64,000 nt of DNA, taken from positions 4,030,001-4,094,000 of the forward strand of contig OZ240213.1 of the NCBI GenBank assembly GCA_965197555.1, read 5' to 3'. The DNA comes from G965197555 sp965197555 (GTDB lineage Bacteria; Chloroflexota; Dehalococcoidia; Lucifugimonadales; UBA3495). Both the position numbers and the translations under genes were made by a program. A model generated the notes under the pieces. The model was not told the origin of the DNA, ran no database searches, and saw nothing but the letters and a program-made list of their open reading frames with translations. Shown here piece after piece: positions 1-9,696 of this stretch (positions are counted from its first letter, which is position 1; every line of letters starts with the position of its first letter).

Positions 1-104
1 GAAACCTCCGCAAAAAGACGCCTCTGCACCCTGCCGTACAGGGCCGCATAGGCGGACAAAGCCTCATCATTGCCCTCTATTCGCGTCTGGTACGTGGCCT
101 GCAT
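1..104 (-). CDS. tnpB: TnpB N-terminus of an IS607-type element, cut by the window edge
   Basis: The reading frame begins with an ATG whose last bases form the TGA stop of the recombinase gene just upstream (ATGA overlap at 102-106) and runs off the left edge. The ~34 visible residues start MQATYQTRIEG and continue with a Leu/Ala-rich helix, matching the start of TnpB accessory nucleases. In the family TnpB is an RNA-guided nuclease encoded downstream of the serine transposase. The overlap implies translational coupling. Identity rests mainly on the tnpA-tnpB order; the RuvC-like domain is outside the window. Confidence 0.75.
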   Translation of the reverse strand, partial: MQATYQTRIEGNDEALSAYAALYGRVQRRLFAEV

Positions 105-694
105 CAGAGCTCCCCGGCCGCGGCGACAGCCCGCTCGGCCCTTCTCCGGGCGGAACGCTTCCCGTACAGACGGGCGCACAGGGACGTCATCACCTCGGTC
201 GCGTCCCGGACCAGATCATCCTCGACCTCCCCATCGTCCACGACCAGGATGCGGGCGCCCCGGGCCGACAGGCCGGCTTCGATGTACTCGAACCCGAAAC
301 GGCAGAGCCGCTCCCGGTGTTCGACTATGATCGTGCCCACCGAGGGGTCGCCGATGATCCGGCGCAACTGCCGCCGGTTTCCGTCCAGACCGGACCCGAT
401 TTCCTTGACGACCTCATCGGGGCGGCAATCATGCTGAGTGGCCCACTCGGCCAGCCTGCCGGCCTGCCGGTCGAGATCGCCGCGCTGGTCCGCGGAGGAG
501 ACCCTTGCGTACAGAACGCACCGCGCACCGCCCTCGGGAGGCAAGATGACGTAATACCGGCCATTGGGGAGTTGCTCGATCTGAAGGCCGGGGGGCAATT
601 TGCCCTGCCGGTGCAGACGGGAGGTGGTGGCTTTGTTGAAGCCGTAGAGACGGCCCCAGGCCGTCAGGCTGATGCGCTTGCTGCTAACGTCCAT
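104..694 (-). CDS. tnpA: IS607-family serine recombinase (transposase TnpA)
   Basis: This 196-residue protein has the IS607 order: an N-terminal MerR-like helix-turn-helix (residues ~5-55) followed by a small serine-recombinase catalytic domain. The nucleophile motif is YARVSSADQ at ~62-70, and the conserved arginine segment VEHRERLCRFG follows at ~125. Length is normal for the family (~190-210). It is translationally coupled to tnpB through an ATGA overlap. A divergent second copy lies at 26348-26938. The 165 bases upstream are AT-rich with ATTATATA-like tracts, probably the element end and promoter. IS607 elements usually make no target duplication, so the outer boundary cannot be set here. 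Confidence 0.92.
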   Translation of the reverse strand: MDVSSKRISLTAWGRLYGFNKATTSRLHRQGKLPPGLQIEQLPNGRYYVILPPEGGARCVLYARVSSADQRGDLDRQAGRLAEWATQHDCRPDEVVKEIGSGLDGNRRQLRRIIGDPSVGTIIVEHRERLCRFGFEYIEAGLSARGARILVVDDGEVEDDLVRDATEVMTSLCARLYGKRSARRRAERAVAAAGEL

Positions 695-864
695 ACAATA
701 CTATTATATACCATATCCTGAACAGTTGCCAGCCCCTTATTCTCCCTGGGCGGCAGATGCCTGCGGGCGTGTCTGCCCTGCCTTACTTCGGAGTCGCGGC
801 TGCTGGTCTACTGCCTGCTGAGGGAGCCTTCGGTGGCAATGGTGTGGTGGCAGCCGCCACGGGG

Positions 865-3800
865 TCACTGACCCGTGGTTCCGGCTGTGAAGTAAAGCCG
901 GATTACCGCTATCGCCTGGGCCTTGGTGATCCCGCCGCTGAAGTAGTCCCTTATGGCCGCGATAGCCTCAGGTTTGCTGATGCCCCCGTCGCCATCATCG
1001 TCATATGTGATGCCCAACGAAAATCGGAGGGCTGCCGTGTTGCCGTTGCCGTCGGCATCTTCTGCGACGTCGGCTGGAATATCCACTGTTACCTTACCGA
1101 TTTGTTCCGGCGTTACGTCAAAGGTATAATCCGCCCCGCCGCCGACGAAGTTGCCGGCATTGCCGTTGCCTACGACGATGTCGTCGACGGTAAAGCCGGA
1201 GACCGGCTCACTGAAGGTAGCCATCACAAGGATCGGGGAGTTGAGCCTCACCAGAGCATCTGCGTTTCCAGTGACATTTACGCTCGGCGTAATGGCATTT
1301 GTTTCAGTGGCCGTTATTGACCAGGCGCTGCTGCCTGCGGGGTTGGCTGCCCGCACCTGCACGTCGTACTGTGTGCCGCCGGCGAGATTTTGGATGGTGT
1401 GGCTCAACAGGCCGCTGGTCCAAGCATAGTCCACCACGACCCAGTTGGCGCCGGTCCGGCCGCCGATGCTATAGCTCGACGGGCCGTTGGTCCAAGCGTG
1501 GTCCACTACGACCCAGTTGGCGTCGGCCTTGTCCGGGGCGCCGGTATCGATGTGGCGTAGATCGTAGGAAGTGATGTCAGCACCCCCGGTCTCACTGGGG
1601 GCGGTCCAGGAAACGGTCAGTGTTCTGTCTCCCGGCGTGATGGCGCCTATGATTGGAACGTCCGGCGTGGTGGCCCGACTTGCTTCAATAGTATAGATGA
1701 GAGTCGCCCGACCATCCTGGGAGACGACCCTGATCCCGATGGTGGTGGTCCTATCATCGAGGGCGACCTGAAAGCCGTCCAGCGAGCCATCGGCATCCAC
1801 CATCTCACGCCGGTTCTCGTCGAGGAGCTGCAAAGTGGAGTCGTGTCCCTTAACAGGAGTCACCGTGATCCACGCCGAGTCCACCGCGGCGACATAGTCG
1901 GTGTGATCGGAGTCGAACGTCGGGGTCAGTAATCCCGGGCTTATGGTCAGGCCTCTTAGCAGCACATCGCAGTACGGCAGACCAAGTTCATCGAGGTCGT
2001 GTTCCGTCACACGTCGCAGTCCCGCTGGGCTGCACCCTGTCAACGGATTCCTCGAGACGTACAGCCGCTCCAGGTTGGCCAGGTTGACTAGGGAGACCGG
2101 TATCGACCCGGTCAACTGGTTAACCCACAGGTACAACTCTTCCAGGTTCGTGAGGTGGCCCAGCTCCGGTGGTATCGGTCCGGTCAACTGGTTCTGCGAG
2201 AGGCCCAACCCCTCCAGATTGGCCAGGCTAGCTAGGGAGACCGGTATAGGTCCAGTCAACTGGTTCTGCGAGAGGCCCAACCCCTCCAGATTGGCCAGGT
2301 TGCCCAGCGAGGCCGGAATCGGCCCTGTTAGTTGGTTCCCCCAGAGGTACAACTCTTCCAGGTTGGCCAGGCCGCCCACTTCGCCGGGAACCGGCCCGGT
2401 CAACTGGTTTCCGCCGAGGGCCAGTACATCCAGGTTCGTGAGGCGGGCCAGCTCTGGTGGTATCGGTCCGGTCAACTGGTTCCGCGTGAGGTTCAGCCAC
2501 TCCAGGTTGGCCAGGCTGGCTAGGGAGACCGGTATAGGTCCAGTCAACTGGTTCTGCGAGAGGCCCAACCCCTCCAGATTGGCCAGGTTGCCCAGCGAGA
2601 CCGGAATCGGCCCGGTCAGTTGGTTCCCCCAGAGGTACAACTCTTCCAGGTTGGCCAGGCTGGCCAGGGAGACCGGTATAGGTCCAGTCAACTGGTTCTG
2701 CGAGAGGCCCAACCCCTCCAGATTGGCCAGGTTGCCCAGGGAGACCGGAATCGGCCCGGTCAGTTGGTTCCCCCAGAGGTACAACTCTTCCAGGTTGGCC
2801 AGGCTGGCCAGGGAGACCGGTATAGGTCCAGTCAACTGGTTCTGCGAGAGGGCCAGTACATCCAGGTTGGTAAGGTCGCCCAGGGAGACCGGAATCGGCC
2901 CGGTCAGTTGGTTCCCCCAGAGGTACAACTCTTCCAGGTTGGCCAGGCTGGCCAGGGAGACCGGTATAGGTCCAGTCAACTGGTTCTGCGAGAGGGCCAG
3001 TACAACCAGATTGGCCAGGTTGCCCAGGGAGACCGGAATCGGTCCGGTCAACTGGTTCTCTGACAGTATCAGCACCTGCAGGCTGGTCAGGCTGCCCAGT
3101 TCGGTGGGTATAGCTCCGGTCAACTGGCTATCGGGGAGTTCCAGCCACGTGACGCGCAGCGGCGTTCCGCCGATTGTGACTCCATCCCAGTATACGATGG
3201 GAGTGTTCGCCGACCAGTTCAGCGTCGGGTTCCCCGCCAGGGCGTCCCACCCGGCCAGCAGCGCATTGCAATCGGCCACCAACCACGGGTTGCGGAATGC
3301 GACTGGCACCGCGTGTCCTGTTGCGCAGGCGCTCGTCGTTACCCGTCCTGGCGTTCCGGTGACGGCTGTGGACCAGGGGCCTGTGCTTGTGCCGCTCACC
3401 CCCCGCACCTGTACGTGGTATTCTGAGCCGCCGACCAGACTGTTGATGGAATACTGCAGGTTGCCGCCAGCCCTCGCGGTCCATACGTCTTCCACCGGGG
3501 TCCAGTTGGAGTCCACAGTCCCGTCCACAACGGCCTGGATATAGCGCAGGTCGTAGGCGGTGACCGCCACTCCTGCGACATGGCTGGGTGCAGCCCAGGT
3601 GACGGTCAAGGACCCCGCGCCGGCCACGGGTGTGTCCACGGTGGGAGGACCAGGGGTGCGTCCGTGCCCGTAGACCGTAACAATCCATGAATCGAGGGTT
3701 CCATCCTCAATCCAGACGCGGTCGGCAACCCTCAGCTTCCACACGCCGTTGGGATCCTCCCCCAAGTGCCTTGCCGACCCAAAGCGGAATTCACCGCGCA

Positions 3801-5994
3801 GCGGCACAAAGTCCAATGAGGGGTCATCGTCGATATAGGTATCGAAGGGAACCGCCAGTTTCGACACGCGTCCGGTCGGCGACTCCAGCTCAATCTCCAG
3901 GTCCCGGAAAGAACCGTGCTGGAAGGAGACCGTCACTTCGACAAACTCGGTGAACTCTATGCCGGTGTCCAGTGCGAGTGTGCGGGTGACCGTCGTGGGG
4001 TTGCCGACGGCCGGGGCGTCCGGGATCCGTACACTTGGCCCACTCGAGTCCACCGTTGAGCTTCGCAGCGGAGGCGCGTTGGTCCACCCTCTTGCGAGAT
4101 CGAGGGCCGCCCCCGCGTCGACCACTCCGAACCCATACTCGTGGTTGAAGTGATAGCGGTCGGCGGCAGAGTTGGACCCGTACTTGTGGGCCCCCTCTTC
4201 CCATCCGGGGTTTCCGGCGTCGTTGCGCCGCGCCGAGGCGGCTAGAATCAGTTTCAGGTCCCGCCAGGTCAGGGCCGGGTTGGCTCCGCGCAGCAGCGCG
4301 GCTACTCCTGACACAGCCGGGGTTGACGCGGATGTCCCGCTGAAATCGTCCACATAGCGGTCGGAATTCTCCGTGGTGACGATACCCCGGTAGTCCTGTG
4401 CGCGGTCGCCCGAGGGGGCACAGACCCACAGGTTGGCGCCCATCTCCGAGTAGGAGCTTCTGGTGTCGTGGTCATTCACGGCGCAAACGGCGGTCACACC
4501 GTAGTAGTTGGCGAATTCATCAAGGTTGGCGTTGTCTCCATCCAAATGTCCATTGCCGCCGGCAAATGCATAGAATGTGCCCTTGCCGTCATGGCCGTTC
4601 GTGGTCCCCTGATCCACCGCCAGTTCCCAGAGCGAGCCGGCCCAGCCCAGCCCGGGGCCATCCCGGGGTCCCCAACTGTTGTTGGACACCGCGGTTACGT
4701 CCCCATAGCGGGCCATGGCGTCCACCAGGTTGGAGTCCGTGGAGTTTGCGAGGAGGTTGTACCCGTAGATGGTTGCCCTTGGAGCCACCCCGCGCGCTCC
4801 CATGCCATTGTCCCGGGCCGACATAACACCGGCCACTTTAGTGCCGTGATGTTCCAGCGGATGATCTATGCCGCCGCTGCCGGTGTAGTCGTGATTTCGG
4901 GATGCGTCGACGTTGTCTCTCAGGTCTTCATGGGTGAAGTGCATCCCGTCGTCAACCACGGCGACGTTTACGCCTTCTCCCTTGAATCCATCCGCCCAGA
5001 CGGCCTCGACGTTGATGTCCTCACCATCACGATTGTTCAGGTGCCACTGGCATCCATACAGGGTGTCGCTAATCTGTGGCCCCCCCAACGAAAGCGTTTT
5101 GGCTTCGCAGTCTTCAACAAAATCGGCGTGACCGGTATCCTCAAGGGCGAGGATGGTGTAGGGCACGGGGTCAGAATCTACATCATCAGGAGTGGTCACC
5201 CTGATGTAGTAGGTGCCCGGGCTGAAGGTGTCCTCTAGCCTGAAACCAATCCGGTCGTCAAGAGAACGAACAAATCTGGGTACTGGGTACACGTTTACGG
5301 GAAGTTCCGTGCCCCCTGCGTCAAGCACGTGTACGTCAAGGGGCACAAAATTCACACCTTCGCCGTAGAGGATCAAGTGCGAGGCGTAGAGGGCCAGGTT
5401 CGTCGTTTCGGTGAAATCCAGCCTGAAGTAATCCGCGTCGGTTGTCGTGTCAATCGTGCCCGGGGTTGGAGAATCGAGATTCAGGTGCGTTGCCGTGTCG
5501 ATGGTGCTGCCCGGGTCCGTTACAGCCTCAGCGTGCAGGGTATAGTCCCCGGTTCCCGTCCGGTAACTGCCGACGCCGACGTAGTAAACTCCGCTTGGGA
5601 GACTCCGCCGGATATGAAAGGAGGTCTCCCTGCCCGGAAGGCGGCTGTTGCCATTGGATACCAGCAGGTTGCCCTGGCTATCAAATAATCCTCCAAAGGT
5701 ATCGAGAGCACCGGTGGTGTATATCCAGACGTCAGTGGGCCCGGGTGCGTCGGACAGGTCCAGCTTGAAGATGTCATTGTCTTCGGCGGGGTCGATGCCC
5801 CCCACTATCGGTGTTCCCAGCGGCAGACCGGTCGCCGTGTTGAGGGAATCGCCGTGGTCGTCGGCCGTCTGTGCCCCGGCACCGTCGGCGCTCAGGATGA
5901 AACAGCAGAAGACAGAAACCGCCAGGAGCAGCATCCTCCAGGAGGATGGCAATGAGGATGCTTCCCGTGCTGACATGAAGGGTATGTCAGTCAC
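865..5994 (-). CDS. Secreted kexin/subtilisin-like S8 protease with PPC, P, FN3, LRR and dockerin-like domains
   Basis: This 1709-residue exported protein has a signal peptide (hydrophobic residues ~21-40). Two PPC-type beta domains follow (~45-300), then an S8 catalytic domain (~320-640) with Asp in VAVVDDGM, His in HHGTKVAGV, an oxyanion Asn in SNNSWG and Ser in GTSASTPAVSG. A P/Homo-B domain (~655-775) places it with kexin-like proteases. Next come an FN3 domain, 16 leucine-rich repeats, a cadherin-like beta sandwich, a second FN3 pair, an Ig-like domain and a C-terminal dockerin-like EF hand (DDDGDGGIS). Start is GTG 5994 or ATG 5976; neither has a strong Shine-Dalgarno. It lacks an N-terminal propeptide, which appears to be the gene just upstream. 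The LRRs suggest protein or host-surface binding. Confidence 0.93.
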   Translation of the reverse strand: MTDIPFMSAREASSLPSSWRMLLLAVSVFCCFILSADGAGAQTADDHGDSLNTATGLPLGTPIVGGIDPAEDNDIFKLDLSDAPGPTDVWIYTTGALDTFGGLFDSQGNLLVSNGNSRLPGRETSFHIRRSLPSGVYYVGVGSYRTGTGDYTLHAEAVTDPGSTIDTATHLNLDSPTPGTIDTTTDADYFRLDFTETTNLALYASHLILYGEGVNFVPLDVHVLDAGGTELPVNVYPVPRFVRSLDDRIGFRLEDTFSPGTYYIRVTTPDDVDSDPVPYTILALEDTGHADFVEDCEAKTLSLGGPQISDTLYGCQWHLNNRDGEDINVEAVWADGFKGEGVNVAVVDDGMHFTHEDLRDNVDASRNHDYTGSGGIDHPLEHHGTKVAGVMSARDNGMGARGVAPRATIYGYNLLANSTDSNLVDAMARYGDVTAVSNNSWGPRDGPGLGWAGSLWELAVDQGTTNGHDGKGTFYAFAGGNGHLDGDNANLDEFANYYGVTAVCAVNDHDTRSSYSEMGANLWVCAPSGDRAQDYRGIVTTENSDRYVDDFSGTSASTPAVSGVAALLRGANPALTWRDLKLILAASARRNDAGNPGWEEGAHKYGSNSAADRYHFNHEYGFGVVDAGAALDLARGWTNAPPLRSSTVDSSGPSVRIPDAPAVGNPTTVTRTLALDTGIEFTEFVEVTVSFQHGSFRDLEIELESPTGRVSKLAVPFDTYIDDDPSLDFVPLRGEFRFGSARHLGEDPNGVWKLRVADRVWIEDGTLDSWIVTVYGHGRTPGPPTVDTPVAGAGSLTVTWAAPSHVAGVAVTAYDLRYIQAVVDGTVDSNWTPVEDVWTARAGGNLQYSINSLVGGSEYHVQVRGVSGTSTGPWSTAVTGTPGRVTTSACATGHAVPVAFRNPWLVADCNALLAGWDALAGNPTLNWSANTPIVYWDGVTIGGTPLRVTWLELPDSQLTGAIPTELGSLTSLQVLILSENQLTGPIPVSLGNLANLVVLALSQNQLTGPIPVSLASLANLEELYLWGNQLTGPIPVSLGDLTNLDVLALSQNQLTGPIPVSLASLANLEELYLWGNQLTGPIPVSLGNLANLEGLGLSQNQLTGPIPVSLASLANLEELYLWGNQLTGPIPVSLGNLANLEGLGLSQNQLTGPIPVSLASLANLEWLNLTRNQLTGPIPPELARLTNLDVLALGGNQLTGPVPGEVGGLANLEELYLWGNQLTGPIPASLGNLANLEGLGLSQNQLTGPIPVSLASLANLEGLGLSQNQLTGPIPPELGHLTNLEELYLWVNQLTGSIPVSLVNLANLERLYVSRNPLTGCSPAGLRRVTEHDLDELGLPYCDVLLRGLTISPGLLTPTFDSDHTDYVAAVDSAWITVTPVKGHDSTLQLLDENRREMVDADGSLDGFQVALDDRTTTIGIRVVSQDGRATLIYTIEASRATTPDVPIIGAITPGDRTLTVSWTAPSETGGADITSYDLRHIDTGAPDKADANWVVVDHAWTNGPSSYSIGGRTGANWVVVDYAWTSGLLSHTIQNLAGGTQYDVQVRAANPAGSSAWSITATETNAITPSVNVTGNADALVRLNSPILVMATFSEPVSGFTVDDIVVGNGNAGNFVGGGADYTFDVTPEQIGKVTVDIPADVAEDADGNGNTAALRFSLGITYDDDGDGGISKPEAIAAIRDYFSGGITKAQAIAVIRLYFTAGTTGQ
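2020..3170 (-). repeat. Tandem array of 16 LRR-coding repeats, 72 bp each
   Basis: Sixteen copies of a 24-residue unit share the core NQLTGPIPVSL and a following LANLEELYL or LANLEGLGL. Much of the array alternates two unit types (WGNQLTG and SQNQLTG), giving near-identical 144-bp units between about 2500 and 3060. Only the outer copies have diverged (PDSQLTGAIP at one end, SRNPLTGCSP at the other). This is the plant-type LRR consensus. Near-identity at DNA level indicates recent unequal crossover or slippage. Confidence 0.9.
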
Positions 5995-6051
5995 TCTCGA
6001 GGTCTGGGGTGGGCTTGGTGATGGACTTTGGCTGGCTCGGGGGCAGCGTTC

Positions 6052-6813
6052 TCACCTCGTCTCTAACTCCCTGTGCCAGTTTGGGCTGGAACTCACCACG
6101 CCATCCTGCCCTGCCAGTGCGTTGGCCAACTCAAGCGACGGAAAGCCCGCTTCGGTCTTCACCAAGAATACGTTCTTGAGGAACTCCAATTCCGACGTCC
6201 GGTTCGTTGAGATGTTGTTCCGGGAGAAAAAGCTCTCGACCTTGGCCTGGTCCCACTCGGGGTCCAGTGCCAGCAAAACGCCGCCGGTTAGCGTCATCAG
6301 CCCGCCTCCCGATTCCGAACGGAACACAGGCTGGGCGTCCACGCCGTGGGTGTCCGGCTTCTTCACGGTGCTATCCTTGCTCCCGCGCGCGCCTGCGATG
6401 TCTTGGAGCGTGTTGGAAGCGGTTTCCTGGACAGCCGGCTCAGTCTGCAGCACGACCCTCATGGTCCGGTCGCCGTCCTCCCAGGTGTAGAGTGTTCTCT
6501 GGCCGGAACTTCCCTGTACGGGGTCGGAGTTCTCCATCGAGCGTTGCATTGCCGGGCCCGGCGTTTGAAGTTGTTCCGGCAGTCCGGGGAGCCTGAGTGG
6601 GATCGGCGTAGGCGTGGGTGTAGGTTCATCTGTGGGCGTGGGGTCTTCCGTGGCCTCGGGTGTGGCATCCTGAGGCGAGCCCCCGGTTTCCGGGGACGGC
6701 GGCACGGCGCGTGGAGCCTGGTCCCCGGCCAAAATCACTCCTGCCGTTACCCCGCCCAGAAGGGTCAGGACCGAAATTATAGCTATTGGAACGGCCAATC
6801 TTCTCATTCCCAT
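6052..6813 (-). CDS. Membrane-anchored, separately encoded propeptide of the S8 protease
   Basis: The protein (~253 residues from ATG 6813, preceded by AAGTGA) has one N-terminal membrane segment or signal (VPIAIISVLTLLGGVTAG) and a Pro/Thr linker of TPTPTPIP type. The C-terminal domain of ~140 residues ends in FLVKTEAGFPSLELANALAG and SSSPNWHREL. That ending resembles the N-terminal activation peptides fused in front of kexin-like S8 catalytic domains. The gene ends 57 bp before the GTG of the protease, which itself lacks a prodomain, so the two form an operon. Inference: this is the folding chaperone or inhibitor acting in trans. The alternative is an ancestral fused gene split by a new signal peptide. 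Confidence 0.72.
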   Translation of the reverse strand: MGMRRLAVPIAIISVLTLLGGVTAGVILAGDQAPRAVPPSPETGGSPQDATPEATEDPTPTDEPTPTPTPIPLRLPGLPEQLQTPGPAMQRSMENSDPVQGSSGQRTLYTWEDGDRTMRVVLQTEPAVQETASNTLQDIAGARGSKDSTVKKPDTHGVDAQPVFRSESGGGLMTLTGGVLLALDPEWDQAKVESFFSRNNISTNRTSELEFLKNVFLVKTEAGFPSLELANALAGQDGVVSSSPNWHRELETR

Positions 6814-6962
6814 GCCGTCACTTGGCAAGAATTATGCTACGGATCGCGTGCCCGAAGATTTATATCGCTAAGGGTTCGCGCTCGAGCATGAAGTAGGCTG
6901 TCCACAAAGATACCTTTGAGGCAGCGCAACTGCAACAGTTACCACTTACACCGCTTACACCG
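6814..6962. other. Intergenic region upstream of the protease operon
   Basis: No gene is supported here. On the minus strand AT-rich stretches (GATATAAATC near 6860 and AGCATAAT near 6838) precede the propeptide gene and could hold its promoter, but no convincing -35/-10 pair is visible. Confidence 0.35.
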
Positions 6963-7095
6963 CTGGACGATTGCAAAGTCTGCGAGGGAGGTTTACAAAG
7001 GCAGGGAAGTGAGAGATGGGAGGTGTATTGATATGGAGGCGGCGGAATCTCTGTTCGCGTGCTTGGGGCAGGTTTCGGACCCCAGGATGGCCAGG

Positions 7096-8429
7096 CTGAC
7101 AGGGGTATGTAAGGACCGAAATTGGTCTGAGGACTTGGAAAGCGCACGGGAATCCGGCATCTTGGTTGCAGTTACGAAACCGGGTGGCGGAGGTCTCCCA
7201 TGCGCCTTCCCAGGGAATGCTACCGGATGAAGCAGGTCATTGAAACGCATTTACCACACCTCACTCAGACACAATTGACCGGCCTGGCCTGGTGGGTGTG
7301 CGGCACCATCCTCGCCGGCAGCGCCTGCCAGAACGCCGTGGCCGCCGCCCTGTCCACCCGGGGCAACTGAAACAACCTGCGCCAGTATCTCAGGGAGTGG
7401 TTGTACGACGGCAGCGACCGGGCCCGTCCCTGCAAGACCGAACTGGACGTAAGTCTCTGCTTCGTGCCCCTGCTCCGGTGGGTCCTTGCCTGGTGGTGTT
7501 GCGGCCGGCCGGCCCTGGCGGTGGAGCCCACGCCGAAAAAGGACGGCACCGTTAGCCATCGTCATCAGCGTGCTCTACCGGGGTTGCGCCATTCCCGTGG
7601 CCTGCCGGATGCGCCAGGCCAACCAGCGGGGGTCCTGGATGGACCCGATAGTGGAACTGCTGGGGGAACTGGCGCCGGCGATTCCCAGGGAAATGACCGT
7701 GGTGGTGCTGTGCGACCGGGGCCTGGCCAGTCCGAAATTGTGGAAACAGATACGCACTTACGGCTGGCATCCCTACATGAGGTATGCGGAACCCGTCACC
7801 TTCTGCGCCGGGGACGGTCGAAGGCTGCCAGCCCGCGCCTTCGTCCCACGTCTGGATACCGGGTGGATCGGGAGCGGGACCGCTTCAGCAACGCCGCAGC
7901 AGCGAAACGCCGTTGCACCCGGCTGGCGGTCTGGTACGCGGAACAGGAGGAGCCGTGGATTATCCCGACCGGCCTTCCCCCAGACCAAGTTGGGGTGAGT
8001 TGGTACGCGCTACGATTCTGGATCGAGTTGGGGCTCAAGGCCCTCAAGAGCCTGGGCTGGCAATGGCAAAAGACCCGCAGGACCGGCCCAACTCGCATCT
8101 CCCGGCATTTGCTGGTGCTGCCGGTGGCGGCGTTGCTGGCCCTGGCCTATGGCGCCAGGGTGGAAGACGCCTATGACCGGAGGATGGCCCCCGGCAGCTT
8201 GCGAGCGCCGGCCAGGGCTCTGGCGTCCACTCACCGCAGTAGCCCACAGCAGCCGGTACGAACCGTAAGGGTAATCCGGCACGGTATCGCCTGGCTCAGG
8301 CGGTTGCTGCACCGGGGCCGGTTCTGGAGCCGGGTATGGCTGCTGCCCGAACCTTGGCCTGAACCCAAGCCCGACCTGGAGGTCACCCGCCATGCGCCCT
8401 CGCGACAACACCTTACATACCCCTGTCAG
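7096..8429 (+). mobile_element. IS4-family element inserted in the ISAs1 transposase, with 12-bp target duplication
   Basis: The ends are 19-bp perfect inverted repeats: CTGACAGGGGTATGTAAGG at 7096-7114 and its complement at 8411-8429. They are flanked by a perfect 12-bp direct repeat AGGATGGCCAGG (7084-7095 and 8430-8441). A duplication of 11-13 bp is typical of the IS4 family. Total length 1334 bp. Confidence 0.9.
7227..8429 (+). pseudogene. IS4-family DDE transposase, inactivated
   Basis: Starts at ATG 7227 (MKQVIETHLPHLTQTQLTG). A TGA at 7368 sits where homologous proteins would be expected to carry Trp (RGN-stop-NNLRQYLREW). A frameshift near 7550 leads into LAIVISVLYRGCAIPVA and the catalytic VVLCDRGLASPKLWKQIR (second Asp). 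A second frameshift near 7830 leads to the C-terminal WYALRFWIELGLKALKSLG, which holds the Glu region. The three segments read as one degraded transposase. Confidence 0.85.
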
Positions 8430-9696
8430 AGGATGGCCAGGGGAGTGCGTCATCCCTTTCAAGCCATTCTCCGACCGACTTTGCTAGGCTTGGTCTGCGG
8501 CCAGACCACCATGGCCCACATCGTCCTCTTCGCCAGCATGAACCGGCCGGCTCCGAAGGAGCCCTTGGGTTTTCTCCGGGACCATCCGCCCCACGCCACC
8601 ACCATCTCGCGCACCTTGGCGGGGGTCTCCCATGAGCAGTTGCAGGAGGCCCTGACCGGCTGGGTGGCCCGCGTGGCCGCGGACCAGGAACTGAACGCCC
8701 CGGTGGACGGCAAGCGGGCCAGGCAGTCCGGGGACGCCAACGGGAATCCCCCGGTCATGGTGAACGTGCTGGCCCATGACCTGAAGATGTGTCTGGCCAG
8801 TGGCCGGCATCGGAGAAACAGTACGAACCCGGTGTGTTGGGGAGCAACTGGGCCAACTGTTCCAGCGCTATCCCGGCCTGATGCTGGTGACCATGGACGC
8901 CCTGTACGCGGAGCGGGACCTGTGCCAGGCCATAGTCAGCCACGGACGGGACTACCTGGTGCGAATCAAGGGGAACCAGCCCGGGGTACTGGCGGCGTTG
9001 GCGGATGGATTTGCTGGGGAGGGACTGGTGGAGCCTGAGGAGGAGACGGTGGGGAAAAAGCGGGTGTGATTGAGAGGCGGCGCATCTGGACCGACGGGTC
9101 ACTGGCCGTCTATGTCCGGCATGAGTTGGGCTTTCCTGGGGCAACGCAGGGGGTGATGGTCGAGAAGGAGACGGTGGACATAGCCACCGGGGAGGTGAGC
9201 CGGGAGCGGTGGCATCTGCTGACCAGCCTGAGTTCCCAGCGGTGCGGCCCGAAAGAACTGCTTCGAGGGATCCGAAGCCACTGGAGGATTGAGAACAGCC
9301 TGCACCATGTGAAGGACCGCGGTGGAACTGGAAAGACTCACCCGGACGGCAGCGCCGGCCTTGGTCTGCATCTTCGGCGTAGGACCTGACACGGCGGCGG
9401 CCCTTCTGATCACCGCAGGGAGCAATCCCGAACGCCTCCACTCCGAGGCCGCCTTCGCCTCCTTGTGCGGGGTAAATCCGATACCCGCGTCCTCCGGCAA
9501 GACGAACCGGCATCGGCTCAACCGCGGTGGCGACCGTCAAGCCAATGCAGCTCTCTATCGCATCGTTCTGGTCAGGCTTCGCCATGACTGCCGGACCAGG
9601 GAATACATGTGCCGCCGCACCGGCGAGGGAATGAGTAAGGCCGAGGTCATCCGTTGTCTCAAACGCTATGTTGCTCGCGAAGTGTTCTCAGTCATT

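Larger units (their letters stand above)
6963..9322 (+). mobile_element. ISAs1-family element, copy 1, interrupted by an IS4-family element and truncated at its 3' end
   Basis: A candidate left end GGACGATTGCAAAGTC lies at 6966-6981; the same motif marks the end of ISAs1 copies near 12790 and, inverted, 13455 and 31135. The transposase starts at 7033, is split at 7095 by a complete IS4-type element, resumes at 8442 and stops being recognisable near 9320, where IS110 sequence begins. Removing the insert and one 12-bp repeat restores the reading frame exactly. Confidence 0.8.
7033..9322 (+). pseudogene. ISAs1-family transposase, disrupted
   Basis: The 5' exon-like part (7033-7095) encodes MEAAESLFACLGQ...DPRMAR. 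The continuation from 8442 encodes GVRHPFQAILRP and the H-repeat domain with VDGKRARQSG. Frameshifts follow near 8785 and 8845, then LVTMDALYAERDLCQAIVSH and a further -1 shift at about 9060 (GKKRV then IERRRIW). The last match is SHWRIENSLHHVKDR near 9320, after which IS110 sequence is joined. The order and motifs (VDGK, D-A in MDALY, HWRIEN) are those of the DDE transposases of the ISAs1 group. It cannot be active. Confidence 0.85.

Noticed and set aside
2020..3170. Regularly spaced repeats resembling a CRISPR array
   Set aside because: The 72-bp periodicity is in coding DNA for LRRs, with no unique spacers of constant length and no cas genes.
1943..3544. Long open frame (533 codons) on the plus strand opposite the LRR region
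   Set aside because: It is an antisense shadow of the G+C-rich LRR repeats; its repeats mirror the real protein and no start signal or family supports it.
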